NCBI RefSeq assembly: GCF_014651695.1
Contig: NZ_BMXJ01000012.1
Span: forward strand, 1 to 64,000
Source of the DNA: Nocardiopsis terrae
Lineage (GTDB): Bacteria; Actinomycetota; Actinomycetes; Streptosporangiales; Streptosporangiaceae
Direction of reading: 5' to 3'
Length of the DNA stretch: 64,000 nucleotides
Shown here: positions 48,864-58,110 of the stretch, one piece after another
Layout: each line of letters opens with the position of its first letter
Numbering within the stretch: the first letter of the stretch is position 1
The notes under the pieces: generated by a model
Databases searched by the model: none
What the model saw: only the letters and a program-made list of their open reading frames with translations
What the model was told of the DNA's origin: nothing
Translations under genes and position numbers: made by a program

Positions 48864-50008
48864 GTCGTCGGGTTCCCTTCCTCGCGGTGCGCGGTCACCG
48901 GAGCGGTGATGGGGGTGTTGTGGGCAACTTCCAGCCTGTCACGGTCTGCCTGGCGGAAGTGGAGGATCTCGGTACTCACGGGCCCGTCGAGGAAGTCCTC
49001 GATCGGCTCGCACAGGTCCATGCGTTGCAGGCACACGCCGACCAGATGGTTGCCTGAGCGGTCCCGGTACAGGCGGAGTCCGTAGAAGCCTTCCTGGCAG
49101 TCGGTGTCGTTGTTGAACCGGCACCCCTGGCACGTGGTGGGCAGACGCACGGGACGGATCCATTTGACGTGGATACGACGTCGTCCGCCGTCGATGCGGT
49201 AGGTGGTGCGCGCGCCGGAGGCTCCTGCCGTGAGGTGATGGGCCTCGGCTACCGCACCGCGTTGGTCCAGGACCTCGTTGATGGCGTCGATGGATGGCTG
49301 GCCGTGGTCGAGGGAGTTGAGCAGGCGCACGGACAGTTCCGGCGTGTAGGTGTCCAGGAGCCGGTGGACACGGCCGATGTGGGTGTGGTCGAGGATCACG
49401 ATGTTGGCGCTGGCCCGGACTCCGCTGTCGACGCAGGCCTGGATGGAGGCGTTCAGGGCCTCGATCTTGGCTGCGGCCTTGGCTCGGTCACGGAAACGTG
49501 TGTGTTGGACCTGGGCGAGTTCTTCGGGGGTCGTGCCGAAGACGGAGAGGTTGACCCGGTCGAGCCCGGCGTCGGCGCAGGCGGGGATCTGCCGGGCCCC
49601 GTTCTCGCCGTTGGAGGTCATGCACACCCGGTATCCCTGGTCAGCGGCGAGGCGGACCAGGTCGGGCAGACGCGGGTGGAGAGTGGGCTCGCCGCCGGTG
49701 AGGTGGAGTTCGGTGAACCCCATGCTCTCGCGCAACCGGTGCAGGGCGTGGGCGAAGTCCTCGTCGGGTGGGATCGTGCTGGGCAGGAATCCAGTGCCGT
49801 TGGTGGCGGCGTAGATCGACGTCCTTCCGGAGCTTCCGGAGATCAGGAAGGGGCCGGGGCCGCGGTGACGGTTGTCGACCACGACGGGTGTGCCCTCGTT
49901 GTGGCAGAAGGTGCAGGTCATCCCACAGGCGTCGAGGATCTTGACGCGCAACGTGGTGTCGGTGTCGATATGCGTCGGAAGTGAGTCGGCAGCTGAGGAA
50001 TCATCCAT
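48860..50008 (-). CDS. Radical SAM enzyme, MoaA-like with second cysteine cluster
   Basis: This 382-aa protein has the [4Fe-4S]-SAM motif C28-x3-C32-x2-C35 (DACGMTCTFCHNEG). It also has LTGGEP, SNGENG and NLSVFGTTPEE strands of the radical SAM barrel. A C-terminal Cys group (C293, C296, C304, C326, C333) sits in CQGC and GLRLYRDRSGNHLVGVCL, which resembles the auxiliary-cluster region of MoaA. MoaA binds a nucleotide with that cluster. The gene forms a coupled pair with the CYTH gene and diverges from an HTH-TPR gene. No peptide precursor is nearby, so a small-molecule substrate is more likely. Confidence 0.85.
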   Translation of the reverse strand: MDDSSAADSLPTHIDTDTTLRVKILDACGMTCTFCHNEGTPVVVDNRHRGPGPFLISGSSGRTSIYAATNGTGFLPSTIPPDEDFAHALHRLRESMGFTELHLTGGEPTLHPRLPDLVRLAADQGYRVCMTSNGENGARQIPACADAGLDRVNLSVFGTTPEELAQVQHTRFRDRAKAAAKIEALNASIQACVDSGVRASANIVILDHTHIGRVHRLLDTYTPELSVRLLNSLDHGQPSIDAINEVLDQRGAVAEAHHLTAGASGARTTYRIDGGRRRIHVKWIRPVRLPTTCQGCRFNNDTDCQEGFYGLRLYRDRSGNHLVGVCLQRMDLCEPIEDFLDGPVSTEILHFRQADRDRLEVAHNTPITAPVTAHREEGNPTT

Positions 50009-50165
50009 GAACGGGCTCCTGTGACGGCGCTCTCGGTGGAGCGGGAGGGTGCGTCACAGGCGACGATCCCGTTTCGGGTGCCGCCCTTCCCATTCCCAAC
50101 GGATATCCCCCTCGGGATAATCGAGGCCGTGTCCGAGTTTGTCTCCGAAGGGATGGAAGGAAGCG

Positions 50166-51440
50166 ATGCCTGGTCATTCCTGGGGGAGGATCGAAATTCC
50201 GGTCCGGGTATGGGAACGGCAGGACACGCAGCGGCTCCTGCGTGAGCGCGACATCGCCGGCCTGTTCCGGCTGGCGCAGGCGCACGGAGCGAGTCAGACC
50301 CGGATCGCCTCGGCGACCGGCATCGCTCAGGGACGTGTGAGCGAGATTCTGAGCCGGAGGAGGATGGTCAGCTCACTGGAGTTGATGGAGAGGATCGCCG
50401 ATGGGCTCGCCATGCCTGACCCCTCCCGGGCACTGCTCGGACTGGCTCCCCGACAGGCACCCCTGGCAACAGAGCGCTCTGCCGTCGCTGGAGACACCAA
50501 CCCTGCCCCTTGTCCAAAGACCTCGGGCGTCGATGAACAGGTGCGAGAGCGCCTGGAGATCGCGTCCATCGACAGTGCCCTCGTCCGTCTCCTCGAGGAG
50601 CAGACCCAGAACCTGCGGCTGATAGACCGCAAGCTGGGTGCCCACTACCTCCTCGCACAGAGCCAGGCCCATGTCCAGCAGATGCACGAACTGCTGCGTC
50701 AATCGATCCCCGGCACCGTGCGGCGCGGTCTGGCTCGTGCCCTGGCCGAGGCGGCGTCCCTGACCGGATGGCAGGCGCTCGACGCAGGTCGGCTGGCGAC
50801 GTCCTGGGGCTACTACGAGATCGCCAAGTCCGCTGCTCAGGAGAGCGGGGGTTCGACGGTTCTGGCCCACGTGAGCGCCGAACAGGTCTACGTGCTCCTG
50901 GACAGCGGGCGAAACGGCGAGGCACTCGCGGTTCTCAGGGCGACGCATGACGGCGAGGGAAAGTCACTACCAGCATTGTTGCGCTCGTGGTTGTGGGCCG
51001 CTGAAGGGGAAGTACGCGCCTCCCTCGGCCAGGAACCGGAATGCCGGAAAGCCTTGGATCACGCCTTCTCGCTGCTTCCCCAACAGCCCGATGACCCATC
51101 GCTACCGTTTCTCATGTTGGACGACACCCATCTCATGCGCTGGCGGGGGCACTGCCTGGCGCGTCTTGGGCACAGCGAGGCGATCGAAGACCTCACCCGA
51201 GCTCTCGATGACATCGCCCCATTGGGGTTGGGCCGTGCCGAGGCCGGGCTGCGCACCGACCTCGCCGTGGCCTACTCCGCCAGCGGAGACGTCACCCAGG
51301 CCCAGCGGCAGGCACGGCGCGCTACAGAACTCTCCGAGCGGTCCGGTTCCGTCCGCCAACGTGCCCGCCTGACCCGGCTCCTGGGACCTCCGTCCCCGTC
51401 AGGAGGCCAGGAGGTGGAGCAGGGCGACGAGGGTTCCTGA
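50166..51440 (+). CDS. HTH-TPR regulatory protein
   Basis: This 424-aa protein has an N-terminal XRE-like helix-turn-helix (RLAQAHGASQTRIASATGIAQGRVSEILSRRRMVSSLELMERIADGL, about residues 35-82). About 250 residues of TPR-like helical repeats follow. This layout is common in actinobacterial regulators linked to adaptive or biosynthetic cassettes. ATG 50166 has GGAAGGAAG upstream. It is divergent from the radical SAM gene, and its 3' end overlaps the convergent Nudix gene by 42 bp, indicating a tight and probably co-inherited cassette. Confidence 0.8.
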   Translation: MPGHSWGRIEIPVRVWERQDTQRLLRERDIAGLFRLAQAHGASQTRIASATGIAQGRVSEILSRRRMVSSLELMERIADGLAMPDPSRALLGLAPRQAPLATERSAVAGDTNPAPCPKTSGVDEQVRERLEIASIDSALVRLLEEQTQNLRLIDRKLGAHYLLAQSQAHVQQMHELLRQSIPGTVRRGLARALAEAASLTGWQALDAGRLATSWGYYEIAKSAAQESGGSTVLAHVSAEQVYVLLDSGRNGEALAVLRATHDGEGKSLPALLRSWLWAAEGEVRASLGQEPECRKALDHAFSLLPQQPDDPSLPFLMLDDTHLMRWRGHCLARLGHSEAIEDLTRALDDIAPLGLGRAEAGLRTDLAVAYSASGDVTQAQRQARRATELSERSGSVRQRARLTRLLGPPSPSGGQEVEQGDEGS

Positions 51441-51944
51441 GCTCTGCACCCGTCCCTCGGCGACCAGGCTACGGGCCTTGGTCAGGGGCACCCACTCGTA
51501 GACGCCCTCGTCGAACTCGGTCGGGTCCGCCACCAGTTCGGCGCCGCGCCCCACGAAGACGTGGTGAGGGCTGCGGACCGTGCCGATCATCGGCTCGAAC
51601 GTGGCCACGTGCTCCACCGAGGCGACTCGGTGCCCGGTCTCCTCCAGCGCCTCACGGGCAGCCGTCCGCTCAGGGGTCTCCTCGGGATCCAGTAGACCTC
51701 CGGGCAGCTCCCATCCCCACACGTCGGGCACGAACCGGTGCCGGTAGCTCATCAGGACGTGCTCTTCGGCCCGGTCCAGGATCGCGATCACCGCAGCCGA
51801 CGGCAGGGTTACCGTGTGGTGCTCGAACCTGCTCCCCGAAGGCGTGGTGATGTCGGCCTTGCCCAGCCGTACCCACGGGTTGTCGTACAGGGTGCGCTCA
51901 CCGTGCACCAACCAGCGGCCCTGGTCGTCCTCGCTGCTCTCCAT
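51399..51944 (-). CDS. Nudix hydrolase
   Basis: This 181-aa protein carries the Nudix box GGLLDPEETPERTAAREALEETGH (G-x5-E-x7-RE-x2-EE-x-G). The preceding VWGWELPGG and SYRHRF motifs are typical of ADP-ribose pyrophosphatase-like members. It hydrolyses a nucleoside diphosphate linked to another group. The C-terminus overlaps the HTH-TPR gene on the other strand by 42 bp. An IS4-type element lies 47 bp upstream of its start, but the gene is intact. Confidence 0.9.
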   Translation of the reverse strand: MESSEDDQGRWLVHGERTLYDNPWVRLGKADITTPSGSRFEHHTVTLPSAAVIAILDRAEEHVLMSYRHRFVPDVWGWELPGGLLDPEETPERTAAREALEETGHRVASVEHVATFEPMIGTVRSPHHVFVGRGAELVADPTEFDEGVYEWVPLTKARSLVAEGRVQSSGTLVALLHLLAS

Positions 51945-51991
51945 GCCCCGAAACTACCGTTCCAAGGTGTGCGTGGGAGGACCTGCTCTGG

Positions 51992-53536
51992 CTCAATGCC
52001 GCGTAGTTAAGCGGCTGGGCTGATCAGGGGCGTGGGCGGGCCCGTGTGCAGGACACTGACGTGATGGGCCCGCTTGATCGGGAATGAACTATGCCGGACC
52101 CGCTTGATGACCCGCGGACAACTACGATGCCGCCGCGCGGGAAGACACCTCTGAGCCACCTGCTCCAACACCACCCCATACACCCACGCCCGCTGCTCAG
52201 GGGGAAAAGCCGCTCCGCCCAAGGCGTGACGGCGCACCACACGCACCGCACCCAAGAACGACAACCGGTCCGCGGCGACCTCAGTCTCATCAGCCGCCGC
52301 ACACATCAACGCACGCATCGCGTAGTGCGCCAGCAACAACCCGTAGATCTCCGCGACCGTCATCCGCGCGGACTTCGACCTCAGCACCACACCCCCGCCC
52401 CGCAGATGCGTCTTGATCTCCGCGAACGCCGTCTCATGCTCCCACCTGCGCTTATACGCCCACACGATCTCCACCGCGGGCACCAGGAGCGGATCCATCA
52501 CCGTGGTGAGCACACAGATCAACTCGCCCTGAGCCTTACGGTCAGGCACGGTGTACTCCGCCACCCGCACCAACCGGGCCCGCTCCGCGTCCACACCCTC
52601 ACCGGCCCGAGCCTGGGCGATCAACCGCTCACGCCACACCCGGCCAGTTCGGGAAACGAACACCAACGCCGTGTAGGAGCCGTCCGCCAGCGGTGCGATG
52701 ACCGGCAGTTCCAGGCTGCCCCCCACCCGCCACGCCGCGTGCGCCCCGACCTGGGTGACCTCGCCGAGCAGATCCCAACTGTAAAAGCCCGCATCAGCGA
52801 GCAGGAGCATGTCGGGTTCCAACGCGCCCAGGGTGAGCCGGGTCAGATCCCGCTCCCCGTCATGGTGAGCACCCACCCCCACCCCCACGACCGCCCGGCT
52901 CGCGCACTCACTCAACGTGACCAGCCTGGCCTTGGGAAACGCCGACCGGGATCGGTCGTTGCCTCCGTAGCCGAAGAAGGCGGCGTTGTCGGATGTGTCG
53001 GCCACGTCCAGCTCCGTGCCGTCCCAGGACATTCAGGCGCAGACCCGCCACCAGGCCCTGGCGTGTGTCAGGCCCGGGCAGGGGCACGCACGTTCGAACA
53101 GCTCGATGAGTGGTTCGAGGCCCAGCCGTTGACGGGCTTGAACGATCGCGGAACTGGTGGGTACCCGCCACGCCGACTCCCAGGAGCCCAGGTATGTCAG
53201 CGACCCGGCCAGGCGGGTCATGACCTCGCTGGCCGAGTCAGCACAGTACAGGGCCTGGGCGATGGTGTGGCGCACCATCACGTGCGCGGGCAGCGCCCGG
53301 GAGCGTTGTTCCGAGCTGTGGGTGCTGATCAGGCATTCCTCGATGAGGTCGCGGGGGGGGTAGCGGGCGGCGAGGACACCCAGTTCGAGGTGATCGGTCA
53401 ACAGGCCGATCGGGCTCTGCCGCGGGGCTGGGGTGCCAGAAGAGGACGCGGGCATGGCCCGTACCGTAGCGGCCCGCGAGCACGGACGTACGCCCACCGC
53501 GCTGACCAGCACACACCTTAACTACGCGGCATTGAG
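51992..53536 (-). mobile_element. IS4-type insertion sequence, 1545 bp
   Basis: The terminal inverted repeats are 20 bp and identical: CTCAATGCCGCGTAGTTAAG at 51992-52011 and its complement at 53517-53536. One transposase frame fills the interior on the reverse strand. The left repeat overlaps the transposase stop. No direct target duplication could be recognised at the two borders. The element separates the Nudix gene from the AT-rich endonuclease gene. Confidence 0.85.
52007..53512 (-). pseudogene. IS4-type transposase with internal TGA stop
   Basis: The N-terminal part (to 53036) reads LLTDHLELGVLAARYPPRDLIEECL and VPTSSAIVQARQRLGLEPLIELFE, then WWRVCA and a TGA at 53033-53035. The next codon continues the same frame with MSWDGTELDVADTSDNAAFFGYG, the first catalytic Asp region (DGT). 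LLLADAGFYSWDLL and YKRRWEHETAFAEIKTHLRG (YREK-like motif with the catalytic Glu) follow. The frame is otherwise intact over about 500 codons, so a single nonsense change inactivates it or demands readthrough. The start may be 53512 or an internal ATG near 53454. Confidence 0.8.
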
Positions 53537-53649
53537 TCCTACCCACCTCGAACAGAACCATCAAAGCTCAATGAGTTGGTCGTCTTTGTTATTGCCTGTG
53601 GTTCCGACGCTATCGCGCCTTGTCAGGGCGGGCAGCAGTACTCGCGCGA

Positions 53650-54627
53650 TTATGGATTGACTGGCCATCCTTCGAACTCCCCATTGTATTGATAAACAAT
53701 ATTGATGCCTACGGAATCCAAAAGATCTTGAAGATCTGGATGGGGTTTGCTTGGGAGGAGAACGGCAAGAGTGGGGTTCTTGGGTTCGACGTTTCTTCGG
53801 TAATCCATGAGTTGGCCGATTGCCATTCTGATGGATTCTCGAGAACTTGTACTCTTGGCTTCGTAGAGCACGTGCGCGTTGGCATCGTATAGGTCAGTCC
53901 AAAGGCTCGATGAGAGTCCTGCGGTTCTAATCTGAAACCTAAGGACCTCGCGCTGGTGGCTAAGGAGAAATTCTTCGAACTTGGCGGAGAGCGAAGACTC
54001 ATGCCAAGTGATGGTTGTGCTGGGGGTGCCTGATTTTGAAGTCGTCTTATTCTTGATTTTTTCTGGCTTCGCCAGTGAGCTCTTAGTTATACTTGCTGGA
54101 ACTGGGATGACTTCGGGCTTGGGGAGGTGAGGGATGGTGTCTTCCGATAGCGGCTCGACCTGACTTACTGGGCGAAGCCTGAAGACGATAACCTGTCTTA
54201 CTTCCTTGTCCTCATTACGTGCTAGTCGGTCAACGTAAGGTTCTTCTTCATCGATCTCGAACATGCCTATGTAGCGCTGGCGCTTGGTGTTTGTTCCTGG
54301 CTCTGTGCCATCGGCTTTGAAGACGTGGAGCGTGTAGCCTGTTTTGCTGTGATCTCTAATTTTTCCGTTCCTATAGCCAGGGTTTCCGTCGAAGGTTTGG
54401 TTCCCTTTTCCGGTTCCTGTATATTCGAAAATGGGGCCATTGTCGTCAATTTCGGGTAGCCAGCCGTCGTAGTATCCGCGCTTCTTGCCAGATTTGTGGT
54501 CTGTATAAATCAGAACAGTTTTACTGTCGTCGCAGGGTTCAATTCCTTGATACAGACCACCCCCAAATTCTTTTTTCATTTTTTCGCGTGTGGTGAATTC
54601 GCCCGGTTTGACTGGTTCCTTTCCCAT
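53650..54627 (-). CDS. Putative modification-dependent restriction endonuclease (SRA-like + PD-(D/E)XK)
   Basis: This 325-aa protein has an N-terminal half (GGGLYQGIEPCDDSKTVLIY, GYYDGW, FEYTGTGKGNQTFDGNPGYRNGKI, YIGMFEI) matching SRA/YDG-like modified-base-binding domains of HNH and other type IV enzymes. A Lys/Pro linker leads to a C-terminal nuclease domain with D248 and E256-A-K258 in DLYDANAHVLYEAKST and Q272 in GQLMDYRR, the PD-(D/E)XK core. The gene is strikingly AT-rich. A TACATT -10 box six bases before the ATG suggests a leaderless transcript. No methyltransferase is adjacent, as expected for type IV restriction. Confidence 0.65.
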   Translation of the reverse strand: MGKEPVKPGEFTTREKMKKEFGGGLYQGIEPCDDSKTVLIYTDHKSGKKRGYYDGWLPEIDDNGPIFEYTGTGKGNQTFDGNPGYRNGKIRDHSKTGYTLHVFKADGTEPGTNTKRQRYIGMFEIDEEEPYVDRLARNEDKEVRQVIVFRLRPVSQVEPLSEDTIPHLPKPEVIPVPASITKSSLAKPEKIKNKTTSKSGTPSTTITWHESSLSAKFEEFLLSHQREVLRFQIRTAGLSSSLWTDLYDANAHVLYEAKSTSSRESIRMAIGQLMDYRRNVEPKNPTLAVLLPSKPHPDLQDLLDSVGINIVYQYNGEFEGWPVNP

Positions 54628-54677
54628 GTGTCCAATGTACCGGTTAGTGTGGTTTTGGTCTGTTGCTGGAGAGGTCT

Positions 54678-54713
54678 GTGGGGCCCGTGGGGCCCGTGGG
54701 GCCCGTGGGGCAT
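54678..54713. repeat. Short 9-bp tandem repeat
   Basis: GTGGGGCCC occurs three times in a row (54678-54704), followed by the variant GTGGGGCAT. It lies in the gap between the endonuclease and tetR genes and is probably slippage DNA. It is too short and unspaced for CRISPR. Confidence 0.7.
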
Positions 54714-54858
54714 GGGGGCATACATGGCTGTAACAGCAGAGTCAGAGCAACAAAGTGATGGCCCAAGTCAGATTGGTGTGATCACACCGATGAGGTCTCT
54801 GTTGATAGTGCCGTGGTCGCGTGCTGGAGAGCGTAAGGAGCAGTGACAGGTACACGAA

Positions 54859-55485
54859 TCAATGAGGGTTGGGTTTGGAGCGCCCTGGCACCGTGTGGAA
54901 GAGCGGTACCAGGACCGTGTCCACGATCTCCACCACCAGGCTGTCCGGTACGGGCTCCACCCGGAACAGGAAGTGGTTGCGCAGCAGGGCCTGGCCCACG
55001 TCCAGCCGGACGTCCGCCACCGCCTCGGCGGGGATCTCGCCCCGTGCCACGGCCCTGCGGGCGACCTCCGCCATCATCCGCCGTCCCATCCCCTGGGACC
55101 GGGTGCGGATCTCCACGTCGTGCTCCGGGTGCGGAAGCGCCTCTCCGAGCAGGCCGCGCAGGGCCTCCCCGGCGGGGCCGGAGAGGGTCCGGGCGCTCTG
55201 GCGCAGCAGCACCAGCAGGTCGCCGCGGAGCTCCCCGGTGTCGGGGATGTCCGACGGGTCGGGCAGCAGGTGGTACACCGCGTCCATCACCAGCGTGGCG
55301 CGGGAGGTCCAGCGCCGGTACAGGGAGGCCTTGCTCGCCCTGGCCCGCTCGGCGACCCCCTCCATGGTCAACGCCGTGTAACCGTGCTCCGCCAGTTCCT
55401 CGATGGTGGCCTCGAGGATGGCGTTGACCAGGGCATCCCCCCGGCGTCGGGGGCGTTTTCGGTGATCGGTGCTCTCGGCGGACAT
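54859..55485 (-). CDS. TetR-family repressor of efflux/phosphotransferase operon
   Basis: This 208-aa protein has HTH ILEATIEELAEHGYTALTMEGVAERARASKASLYRRWTSRATLVMDAV at about residues 23-70 and a helical C-terminal domain of the TetR_C_16 kind (LSGPAGEALRGLLGEALPHPEHD). It begins nine bases after the phosphotransferase-like gene, so it is the last gene of the MFS-phosphotransferase operon. The two 19-bp sites at the operon promoter are its probable operators, giving negative autoregulation of all three genes. Confidence 0.87.
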   Translation of the reverse strand: MSAESTDHRKRPRRRGDALVNAILEATIEELAEHGYTALTMEGVAERARASKASLYRRWTSRATLVMDAVYHLLPDPSDIPDTGELRGDLLVLLRQSARTLSGPAGEALRGLLGEALPHPEHDVEIRTRSQGMGRRMMAEVARRAVARGEIPAEAVADVRLDVGQALLRNHFLFRVEPVPDSLVVEIVDTVLVPLFHTVPGRSKPNPH

Positions 55486-55494
55486 GCTCGCATC

Positions 55495-58110
55495 CTACGA
55501 AGCCCTGCTGACGCGGCCGCTGCCGCCGTCCACGGTCACCGACTCCCCGTCGGTGAGGACGGTGGTCCCGGTACCGGTGCCCATCACCGCCGGGATGCCG
55601 TACTCGCGGGCCACGATCGCGGCGTGCGAGGCGATCGCCCCGGAGTCGACCACCACCGCTGCCGCCCGCTGGAACAGCGGGGTCCATGCCGGGTTGGTGT
55701 ACGGGCAGACCAGGACGTCACCCTCGCGCAGACGGTGGAAGTCCTCTGCCCCGCGGATGACCCGGACCGGGCCGGTCACCGTGCCGGAGCTGGCGGGGGA
55801 GCCCGCGACCAGCGCGTCACCGGTGTCCTTGCGGGGGAAGACCCGGGCGTGGTCGATCAGCGCCACCCCGGACATCTCGGCGCGTTTGGCCGCCCGGCCC
55901 CGGGCCAGGGAACGCAGCCGCTCGGCCTGCGCCGCGGGGATCGCGGTGACGTCCCCGACCTCCACCACCTCCTCCAACCGCAGGTGGAAGACGTCGAAGG
56001 CCTCCTCCAGGACCCCCGCGCCCCGGAGCCGCTCCCCGATCTCCAACAGGGAGCGGCGCAGGGCCGGCAGGCTCGCGGTGAAGTAGAAGTGGCTGTCCTC
56101 GCGGAAGGCCACCCCGTCCCGCGCGGCCCGCAGCCACCGCTCGACGAGGGCCCGGGCACGGCGCCCGCGCAGCAGCGGGTGTTCGAGCAGCCGCTCCAGC
56201 GCCCGCGCGGACCGGGAGGTGGTGTCCTGAACCCCCTCGGGCCGGTCGAGCAGGGAGCGCACCAGGCCCAGCACGACCTCGGGGGACTCGACCAGCGTCG
56301 GCGGGCTGACCAGCAGCGGAGACGCGGTCTCCCGCCGCCCGTACTCGCGCAGGAAGGATTCGAGCCCGTCACGGAACTCCGCGAACCCGGTGCCGGTCCC
56401 CTCCCTGAGCGCGGCCAGGACCCCGGCCGGTTCCCGTTCGGTGAACAGCCGGCGCACTTCGGGTACGGCTCGCGCCCGGTCGGCCAGCGCCCGCAGCGCC
56501 TCGTTCGAGTCCTCGGTACGGGTGCGGGCCCCGCCCAGCAGGTCGGCGAGCAGCTCCCGGCGGCCCAGGAAACGGGTGGCCAGCGCCATCCGGGCGAGGG
56601 CCAGCCCGCTGCCGGGCAGGTAGTCGATCCGCAGGTCCCGGCAGGGGGCCATCAGCGCCAGAGCCCGCGCGGGCACCTGGACCAGCTCGGCCCACGGCAG
56701 GGCGGGCAGGTCCAGGGCGTCCAGGGCGTCGGCCTCGGCGAGGAACTCCGCCAGCCTCGGGTCCGCGGTCCAGTCGGCGGTCCGGAACCGTCGGGCCCTG
56801 CGGGCCAGCCTCCAGGGGGTGAGCAGCATGCGCGGCCCCGGGTGCGGGGAGGGCGGGACGAGCTGGACGACCACGCCGTCCTCCTCGCGCAGATAGTTCT
56901 CGAAGGTCCCCTTCAGGCCGTAGTACGACGTGACCTCCCGCATCATCCCGGTGGGGCCGTGCTCCAGCCAGGTGCTCATGTCCATGGGGTAGGGGCGGAC
57001 CGGGAGGTACTCGGTGAGGATCGCCGCCTGGAACCGCTGGCGCCGGTTGAGCGCGACGGGGGGCGGCGGCAGCGCGGTCATCGGCCGCGCCTGCACGATC
57101 CGGAACCGCTGGCCGGACAGGGCCCACTCGATGTCCTGGGGGCGCCCGAAGTGTTCGGCGATGGTCCGCGCGTGCGCGGCCAGGACGGACAGCTGCCCCT
57201 CGGAGAGCAGGGCCTGCCGTGCGCCCGCTCCGCCCTCGGACGCGTCCGGCGCGCCGCCGTCGGGCGCCTCCGGCTCCCCGGAACGGACGGGTTCCCCCGC
57301 CGGCCTGTCCTCCTGGCGGACCCCGCCGCCCTCGACCGAGCGGATCACCACCTCACCGCGCCCGGGGGTCCACTCCACGACCCCGCCGCGCTCGTCCAGC
57401 AGGTAGTGGTCGGGGGTGACCAGCCCGGACACCACCGCCTCGCCCAGGCCGGCCCCCGCGTCCACGACGATCCGGTCGCGCGCCCCGCTCACCGGGTCGG
57501 CGGTGAACATCACCCCGGCCACCTCGGAGTCGACCATGGCCTGCACCACGACGGCGATCCGGACCTCCGTCTGGTCCACCGCCCGCTCCCGGCGGTAGGC
57601 CACCGCCCGGTCGGTCCACAGCGAGGCCCAGCAGCGGCGGACGGCGTCCACCACGGCGTCGGCGCCGACCACGTTGAGGTAGGTGTCCTGCTGTCCGGCG
57701 AAGGCGGCACCGGGCAGGTCCTCCGCGGTGGCGCTGGAGCGGACCGCCACCGGGACGTCCCGGCCCAGGTGCCGGTAGGCGGCGACGATGCGTTCGCGCA
57801 GCCCTTCGGGGAGAGCGGCGCCCGCCACCGCGGCGCGCAGGTCCGCGGGCCCGGGCCGTGGACCGGGGCTCTCGGCGGTGCCCTCCCCGGCCCCGCCCTC
57901 CACGGCGGCGACCAGATCCGCCAGGCGCACGGACTCGACGACGGCGGCGTAGGCCTCGGTGGTCACCACGAAACCCTCGGGTACCGGAAGTCCGGCGCGC
58001 AGCAGTTCACCCAGGTTGGCGGCCTTGCCGCCGACGGTGGGGAGGTCGTCGGCGCCGAAGGCGTCCAGCGGCGCGACGAACGGGGTACGGGTGGCGGCGG
58101 TGGATCTCAC
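55495..58110 (-). CDS. Rifampicin-phosphotransferase-like PEP-synthase-family enzyme
   Basis: This 871-aa protein has an ATP-binding N-terminal domain (VGGKAANLGELLRAGLPVPEGFVVT, VAVRSSATAEDLPGAAFAGQQDTYLNV). A large middle helical domain (about 370-770) follows, then a swivelling His domain with H829 in SGAIASHAAIVAREYGIPAVMG. The pyruvate/PEP-binding barrel of PpsA is missing. This order and the length match rifampicin phosphotransferase (RPH), where ATP phosphorylates the drug via a comparable His near 825. The substrate here is unproven. The GTG start overlaps the MFS stop (GTGA) and has AAGGAG upstream. Confidence 0.75.
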   Translation of the reverse strand: MRSTAATRTPFVAPLDAFGADDLPTVGGKAANLGELLRAGLPVPEGFVVTTEAYAAVVESVRLADLVAAVEGGAGEGTAESPGPRPGPADLRAAVAGAALPEGLRERIVAAYRHLGRDVPVAVRSSATAEDLPGAAFAGQQDTYLNVVGADAVVDAVRRCWASLWTDRAVAYRRERAVDQTEVRIAVVVQAMVDSEVAGVMFTADPVSGARDRIVVDAGAGLGEAVVSGLVTPDHYLLDERGGVVEWTPGRGEVVIRSVEGGGVRQEDRPAGEPVRSGEPEAPDGGAPDASEGGAGARQALLSEGQLSVLAAHARTIAEHFGRPQDIEWALSGQRFRIVQARPMTALPPPPVALNRRQRFQAAILTEYLPVRPYPMDMSTWLEHGPTGMMREVTSYYGLKGTFENYLREEDGVVVQLVPPSPHPGPRMLLTPWRLARRARRFRTADWTADPRLAEFLAEADALDALDLPALPWAELVQVPARALALMAPCRDLRIDYLPGSGLALARMALATRFLGRRELLADLLGGARTRTEDSNEALRALADRARAVPEVRRLFTEREPAGVLAALREGTGTGFAEFRDGLESFLREYGRRETASPLLVSPPTLVESPEVVLGLVRSLLDRPEGVQDTTSRSARALERLLEHPLLRGRRARALVERWLRAARDGVAFREDSHFYFTASLPALRRSLLEIGERLRGAGVLEEAFDVFHLRLEEVVEVGDVTAIPAAQAERLRSLARGRAAKRAEMSGVALIDHARVFPRKDTGDALVAGSPASSGTVTGPVRVIRGAEDFHRLREGDVLVCPYTNPAWTPLFQRAAAVVVDSGAIASHAAIVAREYGIPAVMGTGTGTTVLTDGESVTVDGGSGRVSRAS

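Noticed and set aside
48860..50008. Radical SAM protein as RiPP maturase
   Set aside because: No Cys- or repeat-rich precursor ORF, RRE protein or peptidase is adjacent. The cysteine pattern is closer to MoaA.
54678..54713. Possible CRISPR array
   Set aside because: The repeats are 9 bp with no spacers and no cas genes are in the window.
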